A stretch of DNA of 56,398 bases from Aporhodopirellula sallentina SM41 (GTDB taxonomy: Bacteria > Planctomycetota > Planctomycetia > Pirellulales > Pirellulaceae), in contig NZ_ANOH01000115.1 in assembly GCF_000346505.1 (NCBI RefSeq), positions 1 through 56,398 of the forward strand, in the 5' to 3' direction. How positions within the stretch are numbered: position 1 is the stretch's first letter; every line of letters starts with the position of its first letter. This document shows positions 9,569 to 17,913 of this stretch, one piece after another. The position numbers were made by a program, and so were the translations under genes. The notes beneath the pieces are model-generated. The model ran no database searches, was not told the origin of the DNA, and saw only the letters and a list, made by a program, of their open reading frames with translations.

Positions 9569-11780
9569 CGCTGGTCGCTAGCGACTTGTTTGCGTTGTTG
9601 GACCGTTTGGTCGCAACCATGTCGCGGAATTGAAGACGCAGGTTCTTTAGCCAGAACAACAGGTACACGTTCGCCACGACCGACAACAGCAACAACGCGT
9701 TGAAGATCGGTTGCGCGGCGACTTGTTCGGGTGTGTAGGCAGGGTCGCGTGTGCGATCGGTTAGTGCGGAACCGGATGTTGCCAGCCGATCCGATCTTGA
9801 ATCACGATCCGACGACGAGGTTGTTCGGTCGTCGCTGCCGATCGGTGTGTTGTTGGAGGCGTTACCCGAATTCGACGCGTTGTTCTGACCGGTCAGGCTC
9901 ACCAAACGCGGGTCCGGGTATTGCGAGTAGCCAGGCATGCCGGGGGCGAGTGTTGGGCTCAGGTTAGGTTGGGATCCGTTGCCTGCAACAGCGGGACCGC
10001 CTGGGTACGGTGATGTCGGGTACTGCGACGTTGGATACTGCGATGTCGGGTATTGGGACATCGGATATTGGTTCGTCGGGTATTGTCCGGTGTTGGGCTG
10101 CGAGCCGGGGGCCTGGTTGTTTGTGAACGAAGGCATCCCGGATTGTCCGTTGTTGGCGTAGCTGCCCGGGTTCGGTGCAAGTGGTGGTTGCACGAGTTGG
10201 GACGCACCGCCGTTGGTATGAGTGTTGCCCGGGTATCCGTTGTTGTAATTCGATGTGTTGCCGAGAGCGGGAGGTCCGGTGGTTGCCACGGAAGACGACC
10301 GATCCGTCTGGTTGGCGTAGAGGCCGTTGTCGGATCGGTTGCCTGTCTGACCGTAGAGGTTCTGGTTGGATCGGCTGTCGTTTTGGTTTGAGTTGGTATT
10401 CGGTCCGCCCATCGTGTCCGTTGCGGAGAGCAGGCGCCCTTGGCGATTGACGCGTCGGCCGTATTGGTCGAGGCGGTAACCCTGTTTATCAACGGGATAG
10501 TTTTCCGCGTCGAAGCTGTAACCGTTCTTTGGCAGGCGGGCGGCTTGAGCGGGCGTCAGGTTGGGATCGTAATCGACGTTTGATGAGTTGCCGTTGGATG
10601 CCGTGTTCGCGGTTCGTTGGTTCGAATCAGGGTAGCTCGCATTCGCGTAAGTTGAACGTGACGAGTTGTCTGCCGAGCGACTGCTCGCATCGGCCGAATC
10701 CGATTGCAGGCCTGAGGGGAGCCGCCCAAAGTTGCCGCTCGCGAGTGCTCCGCCGTTGGTGGAACCGCTGTTGTTTGAATCAACCGGGTCGGTCGACGGG
10801 CGGCGGCGGGAACCGTTGCGAAGGTCGTACCAATCGTCCGAACCTGACGTGGTCGAAGCTGCACGTGAGGTGCTCGAGGCTGAACGTGAGGTGGAGGTGG
10901 CTGACGTCGACGGCATGCCTGCTCGCGAGGTTGCGAATGGAGCGGCGTTGCTGTCTGTGCTCGGGAAACTCGAACGGGTGTTGGTGTTTCGGTTGTAAGG
11001 ATCGGTCGACGGACGAGACCCCGTGTCGGTTGCCGAGTAGTTATTTTGTCCGAGCCGAGACCTCGGATCGTCGGGATCGTTCGTGGCGGTGTTGTTGTTG
11101 AACAGTTGGCTCGCCGAGTCCCGCAGGTTGTTGGCTGTTGCTTGCATTTGAGCGGACGCGTCCTGACCGAGACGGTCGGTGGCGTTGTTGAGCGTTTGCT
11201 CCATCTGCTGACGGCTCGTGTCGATGGCTCCCCGAAATTGGTTGCCCATGTTATTGGCGGTGTCTTGGGCAGTCTGGCTGAAACTCGTGCTCGGAGGAGC
11301 GGAGTTGGTGGCGGGCGTCATGCCGAAGCCACCGGGCAAGTTCATGCCGCCACTCTGCGGATCGGGTTTCATGACCGAGGTGGTGGCCGACGCGAATCCA
11401 GGAATCGGGCGTGCCACCGACGGGTCGCCCATCGCCGGAATCGGCACGGGGCTGCGATCGGACGCCGCAATGGGATCGGACGCCGCAATGGAGGACGCGG
11501 TGGGTTGATCGCTGCGGTTGGAGCCGGCCGGGGTTGAGCGAGAGATGAAGTTCGGTGTGACGCGGGGCACCTGACCGTGGCCGATGCGGATCACAACTTC
11601 GCTGACGTGCGAACGGATTTCCGGCGGGATCTGGCTGGAGATTTCTCCGGTGCGAGCGACCTGGTCAACCTTTTCGGGCGGAATTTGGATGATGTATTTC
11701 ACGCCGTTGCCGCCGTCGGGAGTCCACCCGTAGGTGATTCCGAACGATGCGACCATCAATAGCATCACAGCGCCACTCAT
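9564..11780 (-). CDS. Low-complexity membrane-anchored protein, unknown function
   Basis: The family was not recognised. Starting at ATG 11780 the product is 738 residues. A short hydrophobic N-terminus (MSGAVMLLMVASFGITYGW) leads to a compact domain of about 60 residues that looks conserved (YIIQIPPEKVDQVARTGE, VVIRIGHGQVPR). A long Ser/Thr/Asn/Gly-rich stretch follows, with repeats of the type QYPTSQYPTS near 10.0-10.1 kb, and then one C-terminal transmembrane helix (FNALLLLSVVANVYLLFWL) before a basic tail. This suggests a long flexible region held at the membrane by the C-terminal helix. Upstream in-frame codons exist back to 11873 but look non-coding. The stop lies inside element R1 copy 1. 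Confidence 0.65.
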   Translation of the reverse strand: MSGAVMLLMVASFGITYGWTPDGGNGVKYIIQIPPEKVDQVARTGEISSQIPPEIRSHVSEVVIRIGHGQVPRVTPNFISRSTPAGSNRSDQPTASSIAASDPIAASDRSPVPIPAMGDPSVARPIPGFASATTSVMKPDPQSGGMNLPGGFGMTPATNSAPPSTSFSQTAQDTANNMGNQFRGAIDTSRQQMEQTLNNATDRLGQDASAQMQATANNLRDSASQLFNNNTATNDPDDPRSRLGQNNYSATDTGSRPSTDPYNRNTNTRSSFPSTDSNAAPFATSRAGMPSTSATSTSRSASSTSRAASTTSGSDDWYDLRNGSRRRPSTDPVDSNNSGSTNGGALASGNFGRLPSGLQSDSADASSRSADNSSRSTYANASYPDSNQRTANTASNGNSSNVDYDPNLTPAQAARLPKNGYSFDAENYPVDKQGYRLDQYGRRVNRQGRLLSATDTMGGPNTNSNQNDSRSNQNLYGQTGNRSDNGLYANQTDRSSSVATTGPPALGNTSNYNNGYPGNTHTNGGASQLVQPPLAPNPGSYANNGQSGMPSFTNNQAPGSQPNTGQYPTNQYPMSQYPTSQYPTSQYPTSPYPGGPAVAGNGSQPNLSPTLAPGMPGYSQYPDPRLVSLTGQNNASNSGNASNNTPIGSDDRTTSSSDRDSRSDRLATSGSALTDRTRDPAYTPEQVAAQPIFNALLLLSVVANVYLLFWLKNLRLQFRDMVATKRSNNANKSLATSV

Positions 11781-12187
11781 GGCACAATCCTTTGCTGTGT
11801 TGGTTGACAAGGGATCGCAGAGACAATCTATGCGATTCCGACCGACACAGCCGCTCTCTTCATGAGTCAGCACCGTTGCCGGTCACCCGTGATCAACGGG
11901 TTTCACGGCATAGCGTATCGCCGAAGTGGAAACCAGGTAAAGCCCGATCGACTCGGAAATCCGAGCTTTTGGCGAGAAGATGCTGAACGTTCGGGCACCG
12001 AAATGGATCCCGAACATCGAAACCGCGTGCCGAGGAGCGAGTCAAGATTCGGCGAGCGGGAATGCTAGCAAAGGCTTCGAACCTGACGGCAAAATCATCA
12101 GCCGTTCGGCGTTCGCCGCGGTTTGTATTTCGAAACACGGCGATCGTCGACGGTGAATCGATTCACCGCAGAGAGTTCAATCGGCTC
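11781..12187. other. Intergenic region between two minus-strand genes
   Basis: These 407 bases contain no convincing gene. Two palindromes were seen: a perfect 18-base one at 12151-12168, just after the glycine-zipper stop, and a small stem at 11885-11901 (ACCCGT-gatca-ACGGGT) upstream of the low-complexity gene. The second could form in that gene's leader. Confidence 0.5.
12151..12168. terminator. Perfect 18-base palindrome after the glycine-zipper gene
   Basis: The sequence CGGTGAATCGATTCACCG reads the same on both strands. It begins 20 bases beyond the stop of the minus-strand glycine-zipper gene. That position suits transcription termination, but there is no T-run and a perfect palindrome with no loop is equally like a dimeric protein binding site. 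The role is undecided. Confidence 0.35.
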
Positions 12188-12892
12188 TTAGTGGCCGTAG
12201 TGAATGTGAAAGTTGGGGCGAGCCCGGTACGTGGGTCCGTGATGCCGATGATGCTTGTACACGGGGACCGGATAGGGTCGTGGCGCGACGTACACGGGTG
12301 TTTCCACGATCGTTGGTGGTGGTTCGGCGATGATGGTTTCGCCGCCGCCGACGCGTGCTTGCTGCATCGCCGAGATGACGGTTTCGCTGACACCTTGTTG
12401 GTGCAGGGAAATGATGTCGGAGACGACGGGGCGTCGCTGGACACCGCGGGTGGAGATTTGATTCAGGATCAGGCTCTCGCCGACTCCGCTGCGGCTCATC
12501 GCGATGACGTCGGTAAAGCTGACCGCGCCGGTGGGAGCCGGTTGGACGTAGACGTTCGTCGGGGTTGCCGATTGAGTCGCGTAGGGGCGTGATTGGTAGT
12601 ATTGCTGTTGGTAGGCGAGGTCTTTGTCTTTGGCATTGCCTAGCATCCCGCCGGCGACTGCACCGATGGCTCCACCGATCGCGGCGCCCGCGCCGGCTTC
12701 GTCGTTGTTGTCACCGATGATCGCACCGGCAATCGCGCCGGTGATCCCGCCGAGGGTGGCACCCCGTTGGGTGTTGTTCTGGGCCCGTGCAGTGGAAGGC
12801 GTTCCGAGCGCCGCGAGCGAAAAAACGGCGAGTGTGCAGCCGACCAATCGGCTGCGTTTGGTAACGAATCTGTTGAAATGCGAACGATTCAT
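12188..12892 (-). CDS. Glycine-zipper (YMGG-like) exported protein
   Basis: From ATG 12892 the 234-residue product has a Sec-type signal (VGCTLAVFSLAALGTPSTARA, cut after ARA near residue 27). A YMGG-like glycine zipper follows, with alternating small residues (GATLGGITGAIAGAIIGDNN, then GAGAAIGGAIGAVAGGMLG). The middle region, with VSFTDVIAMSRSGVGESLIL and SDIISLHQQGVSETVISAM, has two similar helical units. The tail is His/Pro/Tyr-rich (YKHHRHHGPTYRARPNFHIH). Such proteins sit in the outer membrane or periplasm; the specific role is unknown. The same frame is open further upstream to 13072, but the signal peptide fixes this start. Confidence 0.75.
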   Translation of the reverse strand: MNRSHFNRFVTKRSRLVGCTLAVFSLAALGTPSTARAQNNTQRGATLGGITGAIAGAIIGDNNDEAGAGAAIGGAIGAVAGGMLGNAKDKDLAYQQQYYQSRPYATQSATPTNVYVQPAPTGAVSFTDVIAMSRSGVGESLILNQISTRGVQRRPVVSDIISLHQQGVSETVISAMQQARVGGGETIIAEPPPTIVETPVYVAPRPYPVPVYKHHRHHGPTYRARPNFHIHYGH

Positions 12893-13241
12893 TTTCGTGC
12901 CTGCCACGCAAAGGTGAGAGCGAGAGTGTTGAGGGGCGCCATCGAAGGGCTCGGTATTGGCGATGCCTGTCATCGGGCGATTCATAATTGCCGAAGACGG
13001 AAAATGACCGCCACCGAAGTATTCCTTGTAAATCGACGCTTCCGGACGAATCAACCGCAATTGTTTGTCCAAATTTGGGTCCCAAAGCTCGTTGAGGTGT
13101 TCGATTTGTTCGGAATATCGGGGATAGCAGGCCGAATTGGCGGGCGCGCCCGAATTTCCTGGGATCGCGGCCTATCCCCTATACTCACGTTTCGGGTGAG
13201 ATCCCTTCACTTGGGCCACTTTTCTTGGGGAATTCGTTCTC
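12893..13241. other. Divergent intergenic region between glycine-zipper and YqiJ-like genes
   Basis: These 349 bases separate two divergent starts and should hold both promoters. A TATACT hexamer at 13180-13185 is a reasonable -10 for the plus-strand gene, but no good -35 stands at the right distance. A perfect GC palindrome CGGGCGCGCCCG lies near 13140-13152. No gene is supported. Confidence 0.4.
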
Positions 13242-13994
13242 GTGTCTATCATCGTTTTGTCCGACGGGACGCACTGGGTGCAGAACGTTTTGGAGCATTT
13301 GTTCGTCGGTCCGGTTTGGCCCGCGAGTATCTTGGCGGCGATCGTGCTGTCCCTCGTCATGGTCTCGTTATTAGGCGTGTTCTCGTTCGACTTTGGGATC
13401 GACGGTCCGGATCTCGATGTCGATCCGGGAGTGGATGTCGGTGTCGACGCGGATGCGGGAGTGGATCCTGGTGCGGACGCGGGCGGGCATTCCGATGCGC
13501 ATCACGGTGCAGACGGGGCCTTCGGAGGCTTTGCCGCCGCCACGATGAAGGTGGTTCATCTCGATCGGGTGCCGTTGATGGTTTGGTTGACGGTGTTCAG
13601 TCTGTTCTTTTGGGTGCTCAGCTACGTGTTGTGGTTCGAGTTCGATGTGCGGCGGTATCCGGCGACCTTCGTTTCGAGTTTGCTGCTGACGATTCGCAAC
13701 GGGGTGATCGCGGTCGTGTTGACGCGGTTCATGACATCGCCGCTGCACCGGTTGCTCGTCCCACCGACTCATTATCACGCGAGCAGCCTGATTGGCGGCG
13801 TCGCGGTTGTGGAAACGAGTTCAGTCGATTCCACGTTTGGTCGGGCACGCTACAGTACGAACGCAGCTCCGTTGCTGATTGATATTCGGACGTCGGGTGA
13901 TCCGATTAAAAAGGGAACACCCGTGCGAATCATGACCTACGACGAGAACGCCAAGGTCTACCACGTCGAACCGGCTGAGGTTGCGGTCGCCTGA
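13242..13994 (+). CDS. YqiJ-like (DUF1449) membrane protein with OB-fold
   Basis: A 250-residue protein with the layout of the YqiJ/DUF1449 family. The first membrane helix is at about 28-50 (ASILAAIVLSLVMVSLLGVF). An acidic loop follows (alternating Asp, Val and Gly, then His-rich, about 53-95). Two more helices (MVWLTVFSLFFWVLSYVLWF and LLTIRNGVIAVVLTRF) lead into a C-terminal NfeD-like OB-fold domain from about 180 (LIGGVAVVETSSV ... GTPVRIMTY). YqiJ is normally encoded beside the flotillin YqiK and thought to act with it in membrane microdomains. No flotillin gene is present here, and the acidic loop may bind metal. Role inferred from family only. Confidence 0.7.
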   Translation: MSIIVLSDGTHWVQNVLEHLFVGPVWPASILAAIVLSLVMVSLLGVFSFDFGIDGPDLDVDPGVDVGVDADAGVDPGADAGGHSDAHHGADGAFGGFAAATMKVVHLDRVPLMVWLTVFSLFFWVLSYVLWFEFDVRRYPATFVSSLLLTIRNGVIAVVLTRFMTSPLHRLLVPPTHYHASSLIGGVAVVETSSVDSTFGRARYSTNAAPLLIDIRTSGDPIKKGTPVRIMTYDENAKVYHVEPAEVAVA

Positions 13995-14062
13995 GAACCG
14001 AGCGGAGCGAACAGCCACCGGTCGGCACTCGCCGCGGCTGGCGTGAGAACAGCAATCAGGGC

Positions 14063-14151
14063 GTAGCGAAAGTCGCCAAGACTTTCGGTGATTCACGAGC
14101 CCTCCCGAAACTCTTGGCAAGTTTCGCTACCCGAAATTTCGCTACCCGAAA
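14063..14151. repeat. Twin-hairpin repeat R2 and 15-base tandem duplication
   Basis: Two 26-base arms, 14063-14088 and 14105-14130, pair with three mismatches. Each arm is also a hairpin on its own, for example CGAAAGTC-gccaa-GACTTTCG. The right arm runs into a perfect tandem duplication of TTTCGCTACCCGAAA (14122-14136 and 14137-14151). It lies between the converging YqiJ-like and gcvH-like genes. The first 30 bases of the left arm recur exactly at 54117. Confidence 0.8.
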
Positions 14152-14170
14152 ACGAAGCTTTGACGCGCCT

Positions 14171-14671
14171 CTAGCTGTTGGCTTGCCCTTTGATCGTTTG
14201 CTGGGCGACTTTCCAGGCTTCAACGAGATGTTCGCCGTATTGGTCTGCGGTCATCAACGCGTCCGCCTCGTCGGTTTCGATTTCGATCAGCCAGGCGGCG
14301 CCGTACGGATCGGCATTGATCAACGACGGATCTTCGAGCACTTCTTCGTTGATCGCCGTCAGGGTGCCCGCGACCGGTGAAAACAGGTCGCTTTCGGCTT
14401 TCTTGCTCTCGATCGAACCGATCGTCATTCGTGCAGTGAGTTCGGTCGGAGGATCGACGACCCAGTCGAGGAAATAAACGTCTTGCAACAAACGAACCGC
14501 GTAGGCGGTTAGCCCGAATCGGAATCTCCGGTCGGTTGGAGCTGCCTTACCGGAAGTGTCGTTCTCGGGTGCAGGCGATGGTAATGCCCACATGTGGTTT
14601 TTGTTGTAGAAGAAATGGTTCGGGAATTCCGCGTCGAATTCGCCCATCGCGAAGGTGAAGGTGTCACTCAT
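14171..14671 (-). CDS. Glycine cleavage H-like lipoyl protein
   Basis: The 166-residue product from ATG 14671 has the H-protein fold markers: FGLTAYAVRLLQDVYFLDWV and the lipoylation hairpin IGSIESKKAESDLFSPVAG. Lys91 is in the position that carries lipoate. It is longer than the usual ~127 residues because of an N-terminal extension and an insert near 31-50 (PSPAPENDTSGKAAP). No gcvT or gcvP is nearby. The gene overlaps the end of thiL by 8 bases, so it is co-transcribed with ribH and thiL. It may be a true GcvH serving gcv genes elsewhere, or an H-like protein with another partner. The family is clear; the job is not. Confidence 0.8.
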   Translation of the reverse strand: MSDTFTFAMGEFDAEFPNHFFYNKNHMWALPSPAPENDTSGKAAPTDRRFRFGLTAYAVRLLQDVYFLDWVVDPPTELTARMTIGSIESKKAESDLFSPVAGTLTAINEEVLEDPSLINADPYGAAWLIEIETDEADALMTADQYGEHLVEAWKVAQQTIKGQANS

Positions 14672-15650
14672 CGGTTTCCCCGTGGACGTATCCTTGCGGG
14701 AAGACCCGTTCGAGCTTGCTGCCCGTGATTCGCTTCCACAACCCGGTTCGTCCGACAACACTTCCGACCCGGGTGACGTTGACCGATAGGTCATCGGCGG
14801 AGAGTTCTTCCAACGCAGCCGCGTCGGATTCGTCGACGGTAAAGATCAGTTCGAAGTCTTCTCCGTCGCTCCATGCGTGTTCCAACGGCGAACGGTTGCT
14901 GTCTTTTGACATCGCATGGGCGGCGTCAGAGATCGGGATTTGTTCGATATTCAGTTCCGCACCCACGCGGCTCGATGCGAGCATCCGGTCGAGGTCCAAA
15001 CTGAACCCGTCGCTGACGTCGATCGCGGCGTTGACGTTCACATGTTGCCGCAGCCGGTTGGCCAATTCGATGCGAGGGATCGGACGAAGGTGCCTGCCAG
15101 AAAGGCTGCCGCCGAGCGATCCGCTGACGAAGATCGCGTCGCCTTCTTTGGCACCGGTCCGCAGCCACGGTGCGGTGACGGTTCCTAGCAACGTGACGCT
15201 GATCGCGAGCGGACCGTCGTAGGTCGAGAGGTCTCCGCCGGCGACGGCTACGTTGAATTCAGCACATGCTTCCAAGATGCCTTCGTAGACTTCACCGGCA
15301 ATTTCGGTGGCGTTCAGGGAAGGCAGCGTGAGCGTCACGAGAGCCGCAGTCGGGGTGGCTCCCATCGCGGCGATGTCACTGAGGTTGATCGCGATCGATT
15401 TGTATCCGATCGATGCGAGCGGTTGCGAGTCGCTGCGGAAGTCGACACCGTCGATGATTTGGTCGGTGCACGCGACCTGCTGCAGACAGGGGGTGTCAGC
15501 AGAATCAGGCGTCGCGGGCGACTCGGGCGTGCTGGGGAACTCGGGCGTGCCGGGGAAATTGAGCACCGCGGCGTCGTCACCGATTCCGACCGCGACCGAC
15601 GGCAAATTGCGGGTACGTCCACGTAGGTATGCGAGAAAAGACTGTTCCAC
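14664..15650 (-). CDS. thiL: Thiamine-monophosphate kinase
   Basis: Makes thiamine diphosphate from thiamine monophosphate and ATP in the cytoplasm. The 328-residue protein starts with GTG 15650, preceded by AAGGCAGG at a suitable distance. ThiL motifs are present: VGIGDDAAVL near 22-31, TDQIIDGVDF, the helix KSIAINLSDIAAMGATP, AVAGGDLSTYDG, and the C-terminal AAIDVSDGFSLDLDRML and DGEDFELIFTV. An unusual Thr/Pro/Ser insert (FPGTPEFPSTPESPATPD) lies between the first nucleotide motif and TDQ. It is encoded by imperfect DNA repeats and is probably a surface loop. The gene begins 15 bases after ribH, a known neighbour arrangement. Confidence 0.93.
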   Translation of the reverse strand: MEQSFLAYLRGRTRNLPSVAVGIGDDAAVLNFPGTPEFPSTPESPATPDSADTPCLQQVACTDQIIDGVDFRSDSQPLASIGYKSIAINLSDIAAMGATPTAALVTLTLPSLNATEIAGEVYEGILEACAEFNVAVAGGDLSTYDGPLAISVTLLGTVTAPWLRTGAKEGDAIFVSGSLGGSLSGRHLRPIPRIELANRLRQHVNVNAAIDVSDGFSLDLDRMLASSRVGAELNIEQIPISDAAHAMSKDSNRSPLEHAWSDGEDFELIFTVDESDAAALEELSADDLSVNVTRVGSVVGRTGLWKRITGSKLERVFPQGYVHGETDE

Positions 15651-15665
15651 GTCGAATGACCTGCC

Positions 15666-16115
15666 TTAGCGGAGTTTGGGAGCGAGACGTAGCATCTCGA
15701 GCATCGCGTCGGCGGCCTCGTGCCCTTTGTTTCCCACGCTGCCGCCGCTGCGTTGGATCGCTTGTTCGAGCGTGTTGCATGTCAACAGCCCGAATCCGAT
15801 CGGACGACCGCTGGCGATGGATTGATTCATCAGCGAGGCGCTGACGGCACGGTTGATGTGTTCGTCGTGGGTGGTTTCGCCGCGAATCACGCACCCCAGA
15901 GCAATCGCTCCCACCACGTCGGCGTGTTGAAACGTCTGCTCGACCGCCCAGCACAACTCCCACGCACCGGGTACGCGGATGATCCAGTGGCGGTCCGACG
16001 CGATGCCGGCGTTCGTCAACGACTCTACCGCGGCGCCGAGCATGGAATCGCAAATCGCGGGGTTGTAGCGGCTGACGACGACCGCAATGCGCCCCGGGGG
16101 CAGCGGTCCGGACAT
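15666..16115 (-). CDS. ribH: 6,7-dimethyl-8-ribityllumazine synthase
   Basis: Condenses the ribityl-aminouracil and dihydroxybutanone phosphate intermediates to lumazine, the precursor of riboflavin. From ATG 16115 the protein has 149 residues with RIAVVVSRYNPAICDSMLGA, the phosphate/substrate segment RVPGAWELCWAVEQ, the catalytic region ALGCVIRGETTHDEHI, FGLLTCNTLEQAIQRSG and NKGHEAADAMLEML. A GTG at 16136 in the same frame would add seven residues, and the frame continues to a TTG at 16175; none has a strong ribosome site. It heads the ribH-thiL-gcvH-like operon. No FMN riboswitch was recognised upstream. Confidence 0.93.
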   Translation of the reverse strand: MSGPLPPGRIAVVVSRYNPAICDSMLGAAVESLTNAGIASDRHWIIRVPGAWELCWAVEQTFQHADVVGAIALGCVIRGETTHDEHINRAVSASLMNQSIASGRPIGFGLLTCNTLEQAIQRSGGSVGNKGHEAADAMLEMLRLAPKLR

Positions 16116-16211
16116 TCCGTCGATGGTGGAGGACACGGTTGGGGATCTCTTTAAAAGAAACAGGGGAGGAAGCAATTCTGCCGCAATTGAACAGGAATTG
16201 CCGCGTCGAAA

Positions 16212-16241
16212 CTATCCCCTGTCTCCACTATCCGCTGTCTC
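16212..16241. repeat. Two 14-base direct repeats upstream of ribH
   Basis: CTATCCCCTGTCTC (16212-16225) and CTATCCGCTGTCTC (16228-16241) differ at one base and are spaced 16 bases apart. They lie about 100 bases upstream of the ribH start on the opposite strand. They could be operator half-sites for a regulator or simple sequence drift. No such motif was recognised. Confidence 0.35.
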
Positions 16242-16362
16242 GTCGTTGCTTTGCCGAGGCAGCCATGACGCTAGGCGAGGGCTTCTCTGCTGTCTCACCC
16301 AGGTCCGTGCCGTTTCTCGCGATCCTCCCCGGTTGGCTCCGGTGGCAACGCCGGGATCGAAA

Positions 16363-17100
16363 TTATCGTGTTGCCGATTTGATGCTGCTCAGCCCGCCAT
16401 CGACCGCGATATCCTGGCCGGTGATCCAGGTTTGTTCGGGGGAGAGCAACCACGCGATCAACGAGGCGACATCAGACGGTTCGCCGAGACGTCCAAGCGG
16501 GTGCATACCGCGGCTGGCTTCGGCCGACCGTTCGTTTTGCCAAACGCGGCCGGTCATTTCGGTTTTGACCAAACCGGGAGCCACTGTGTTGATGCGAACG
16601 CCACCGGCGGCGTAGGTTGCCGCGGCCGCACGAGCCATTGCGGCGACGCCCGCCTTGGCCGCCGCGATCGCCTCGTGGCTGGTCAAACCGATCGCCGCTC
16701 CGCCGCTGGACATCAAGACGATCGAGCCGCCGCCGGCTTTCTTCAGTTTCGGAGCGACGGTTCGGATCAATCCGAACGCGGTGATCAGGTTTTGGTCGAT
16801 GACGCTCTGCAGGTCTTCCTTGCTCGTCAGGTGAGCAGGTTTGAGCAGGATAGAACCGGCGAGGTTCACCGCTCCGTCGAGCGTGCCGAAATCCTCCAAC
16901 GCTTGATCGGTGACTTCGGCGAGCCGGTCCCAATCGGTCGCGTCACAGACCGCGCGGGGTTGTTTGAGTTCGTCGGCGAGAGCAGCGAGTTTGGCTTCGT
17001 CGCGTCCGACCATCATCACGCGGTCACCCGACGCAACGAGTTGACGACAAAGGGTCGTGCCGATTCCGCCGGATGCCCCGACGATGAGGTGGAATGCCAT
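16363..17100 (-). CDS. SDR-family protein lacking the catalytic tyrosine
   Basis: A 245-residue short-chain dehydrogenase/reductase fold. The nucleotide loop is LIVGASGGIGTTL at 5-17, and the rest of the Rossmann core is present (CDATDWDRL, VNLAGS near 79-83, RINTVAPGLVKTEM, ITGQDIAVDGGL). Ser131/132 and Lys149 of the active site are present. The position that should hold Tyr, four residues before Lys149 and 13 after Ser132, is Ile145 in HEAIAAAKAG. Other SDR-like proteins with this HEAIAAAKAG segment exist, so this is probably a real subfamily. Normal proton-relay catalysis is unlikely. It lies 247 bases upstream of ribH on the same strand and may be separately transcribed. Confidence 0.85.
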   Translation of the reverse strand: MAFHLIVGASGGIGTTLCRQLVASGDRVMMVGRDEAKLAALADELKQPRAVCDATDWDRLAEVTDQALEDFGTLDGAVNLAGSILLKPAHLTSKEDLQSVIDQNLITAFGLIRTVAPKLKKAGGGSIVLMSSGGAAIGLTSHEAIAAAKAGVAAMARAAAATYAAGGVRINTVAPGLVKTEMTGRVWQNERSAEASRGMHPLGRLGEPSDVASLIAWLLSPEQTWITGQDIAVDGGLSSIKSATR

Positions 17101-17400
17101 GGATGATCACGCGTTGTGGATGGGGATGAATGGCCGATATGAAAACCGTCATTGCGCCATGTCGGGCAACAGGGCCGCCCTACCGACGATCCGGCGTCTG
17201 AGGTTTTCTAGAAGCCTGTCAATCTTCCCGTGCAGCGCCGGCGGTGATGTTTGCGCGATTGTGTCGATTCAATCGTCTGTTCGGCTTTCGACAAGCACAC
17301 ACGGTTGTGCCGCGGGTGGACGCGAATGTGGTCTGCCTGTGCGGTGATGCCGATGATTAAGAGGCACCTCCCAAATGCCCTTGAGACCCTGAGTTTGAAT
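17101..17400. other. Divergent intergenic region
   Basis: This 300-base gap lies between the SDR start on minus and the small basic protein start on plus. It should hold promoters for both, but no clear hexamer pair, hairpin or gene was seen. Confidence 0.4.
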
Positions 17401-17727
17401 ATGTCGAAGAAAGACACGTATCGCGTCGTCGCCCGTGGCGGTGATGGTTCATTGCAAATCCGCGATTACCCAACGATCGATCCGCTGATGGACAGCCACG
17501 AGCAGATCGGCATCGACGATTGCAGCACCGATTTGGCTCTGCGCGGTATGCCCGTCTTTCGTGGTTTGATCGGTCCGATGCCCGAAGGCAAGAACATCGT
17601 CCGCTACGAAACGCCTGAAGTTTTCGAGATGCTGACCAAAGAATGGGGCATTACCAAACCGAAGAAACGTCGTCGCCGGGCACGAACCGTGGACGCGGAT
17701 GCTCAAGCCGAAACCGTCGCATCGTAG
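17401..17727 (+). CDS. Small basic-tailed protein, unknown function
   Basis: A 108-residue protein starting MSKKDTYRVVARGGDGSLQI at ATG 17401. It has no signal peptide or membrane helix. The body (DYPTIDPLMDSHEQIGIDD, then FRGLIGPMPEGKNIVRYETP) looks like a compact soluble domain. The tail is strongly basic (KPKKRRRRARTV) and could bind nucleic acid or an acidic surface. The codons upstream in the same frame, back to 17251, look non-coding. I do not recognise the family. It stands alone, 186 bases before the ceramidase-like gene. Confidence 0.6.
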   Translation: MSKKDTYRVVARGGDGSLQIRDYPTIDPLMDSHEQIGIDDCSTDLALRGMPVFRGLIGPMPEGKNIVRYETPEVFEMLTKEWGITKPKKRRRRARTVDADAQAETVAS

Positions 17728-17913
17728 GCTGATGACTCGCCGTTAAATGCACGCGGACGGCGGTTCCGATCGAAGGTCGTTTGGTATTTGCGTATTGTGA
17801 ATACTGAGCGGCGGGCAGGTAGCGATCCTTACAAAAAACGGGGCGAAAGGGTATTCTCCTTCGTCGTACTGACTGATGTCGCCCTGTTTCCTCGCTCGCC
17901 CAGTTGATCGACT

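Noticed and set aside
12767-13882. Plus-strand 371-residue open frame across the divergent region
   Set aside because: Arg/Gly-rich shadow covering the start of the glycine-zipper gene and the YqiJ-like gene, both of which have recognisable features.
13242-13994. A flotillin (YqiK) partner for the YqiJ-like protein
   Set aside because: No SPFH-domain frame is present on either side.
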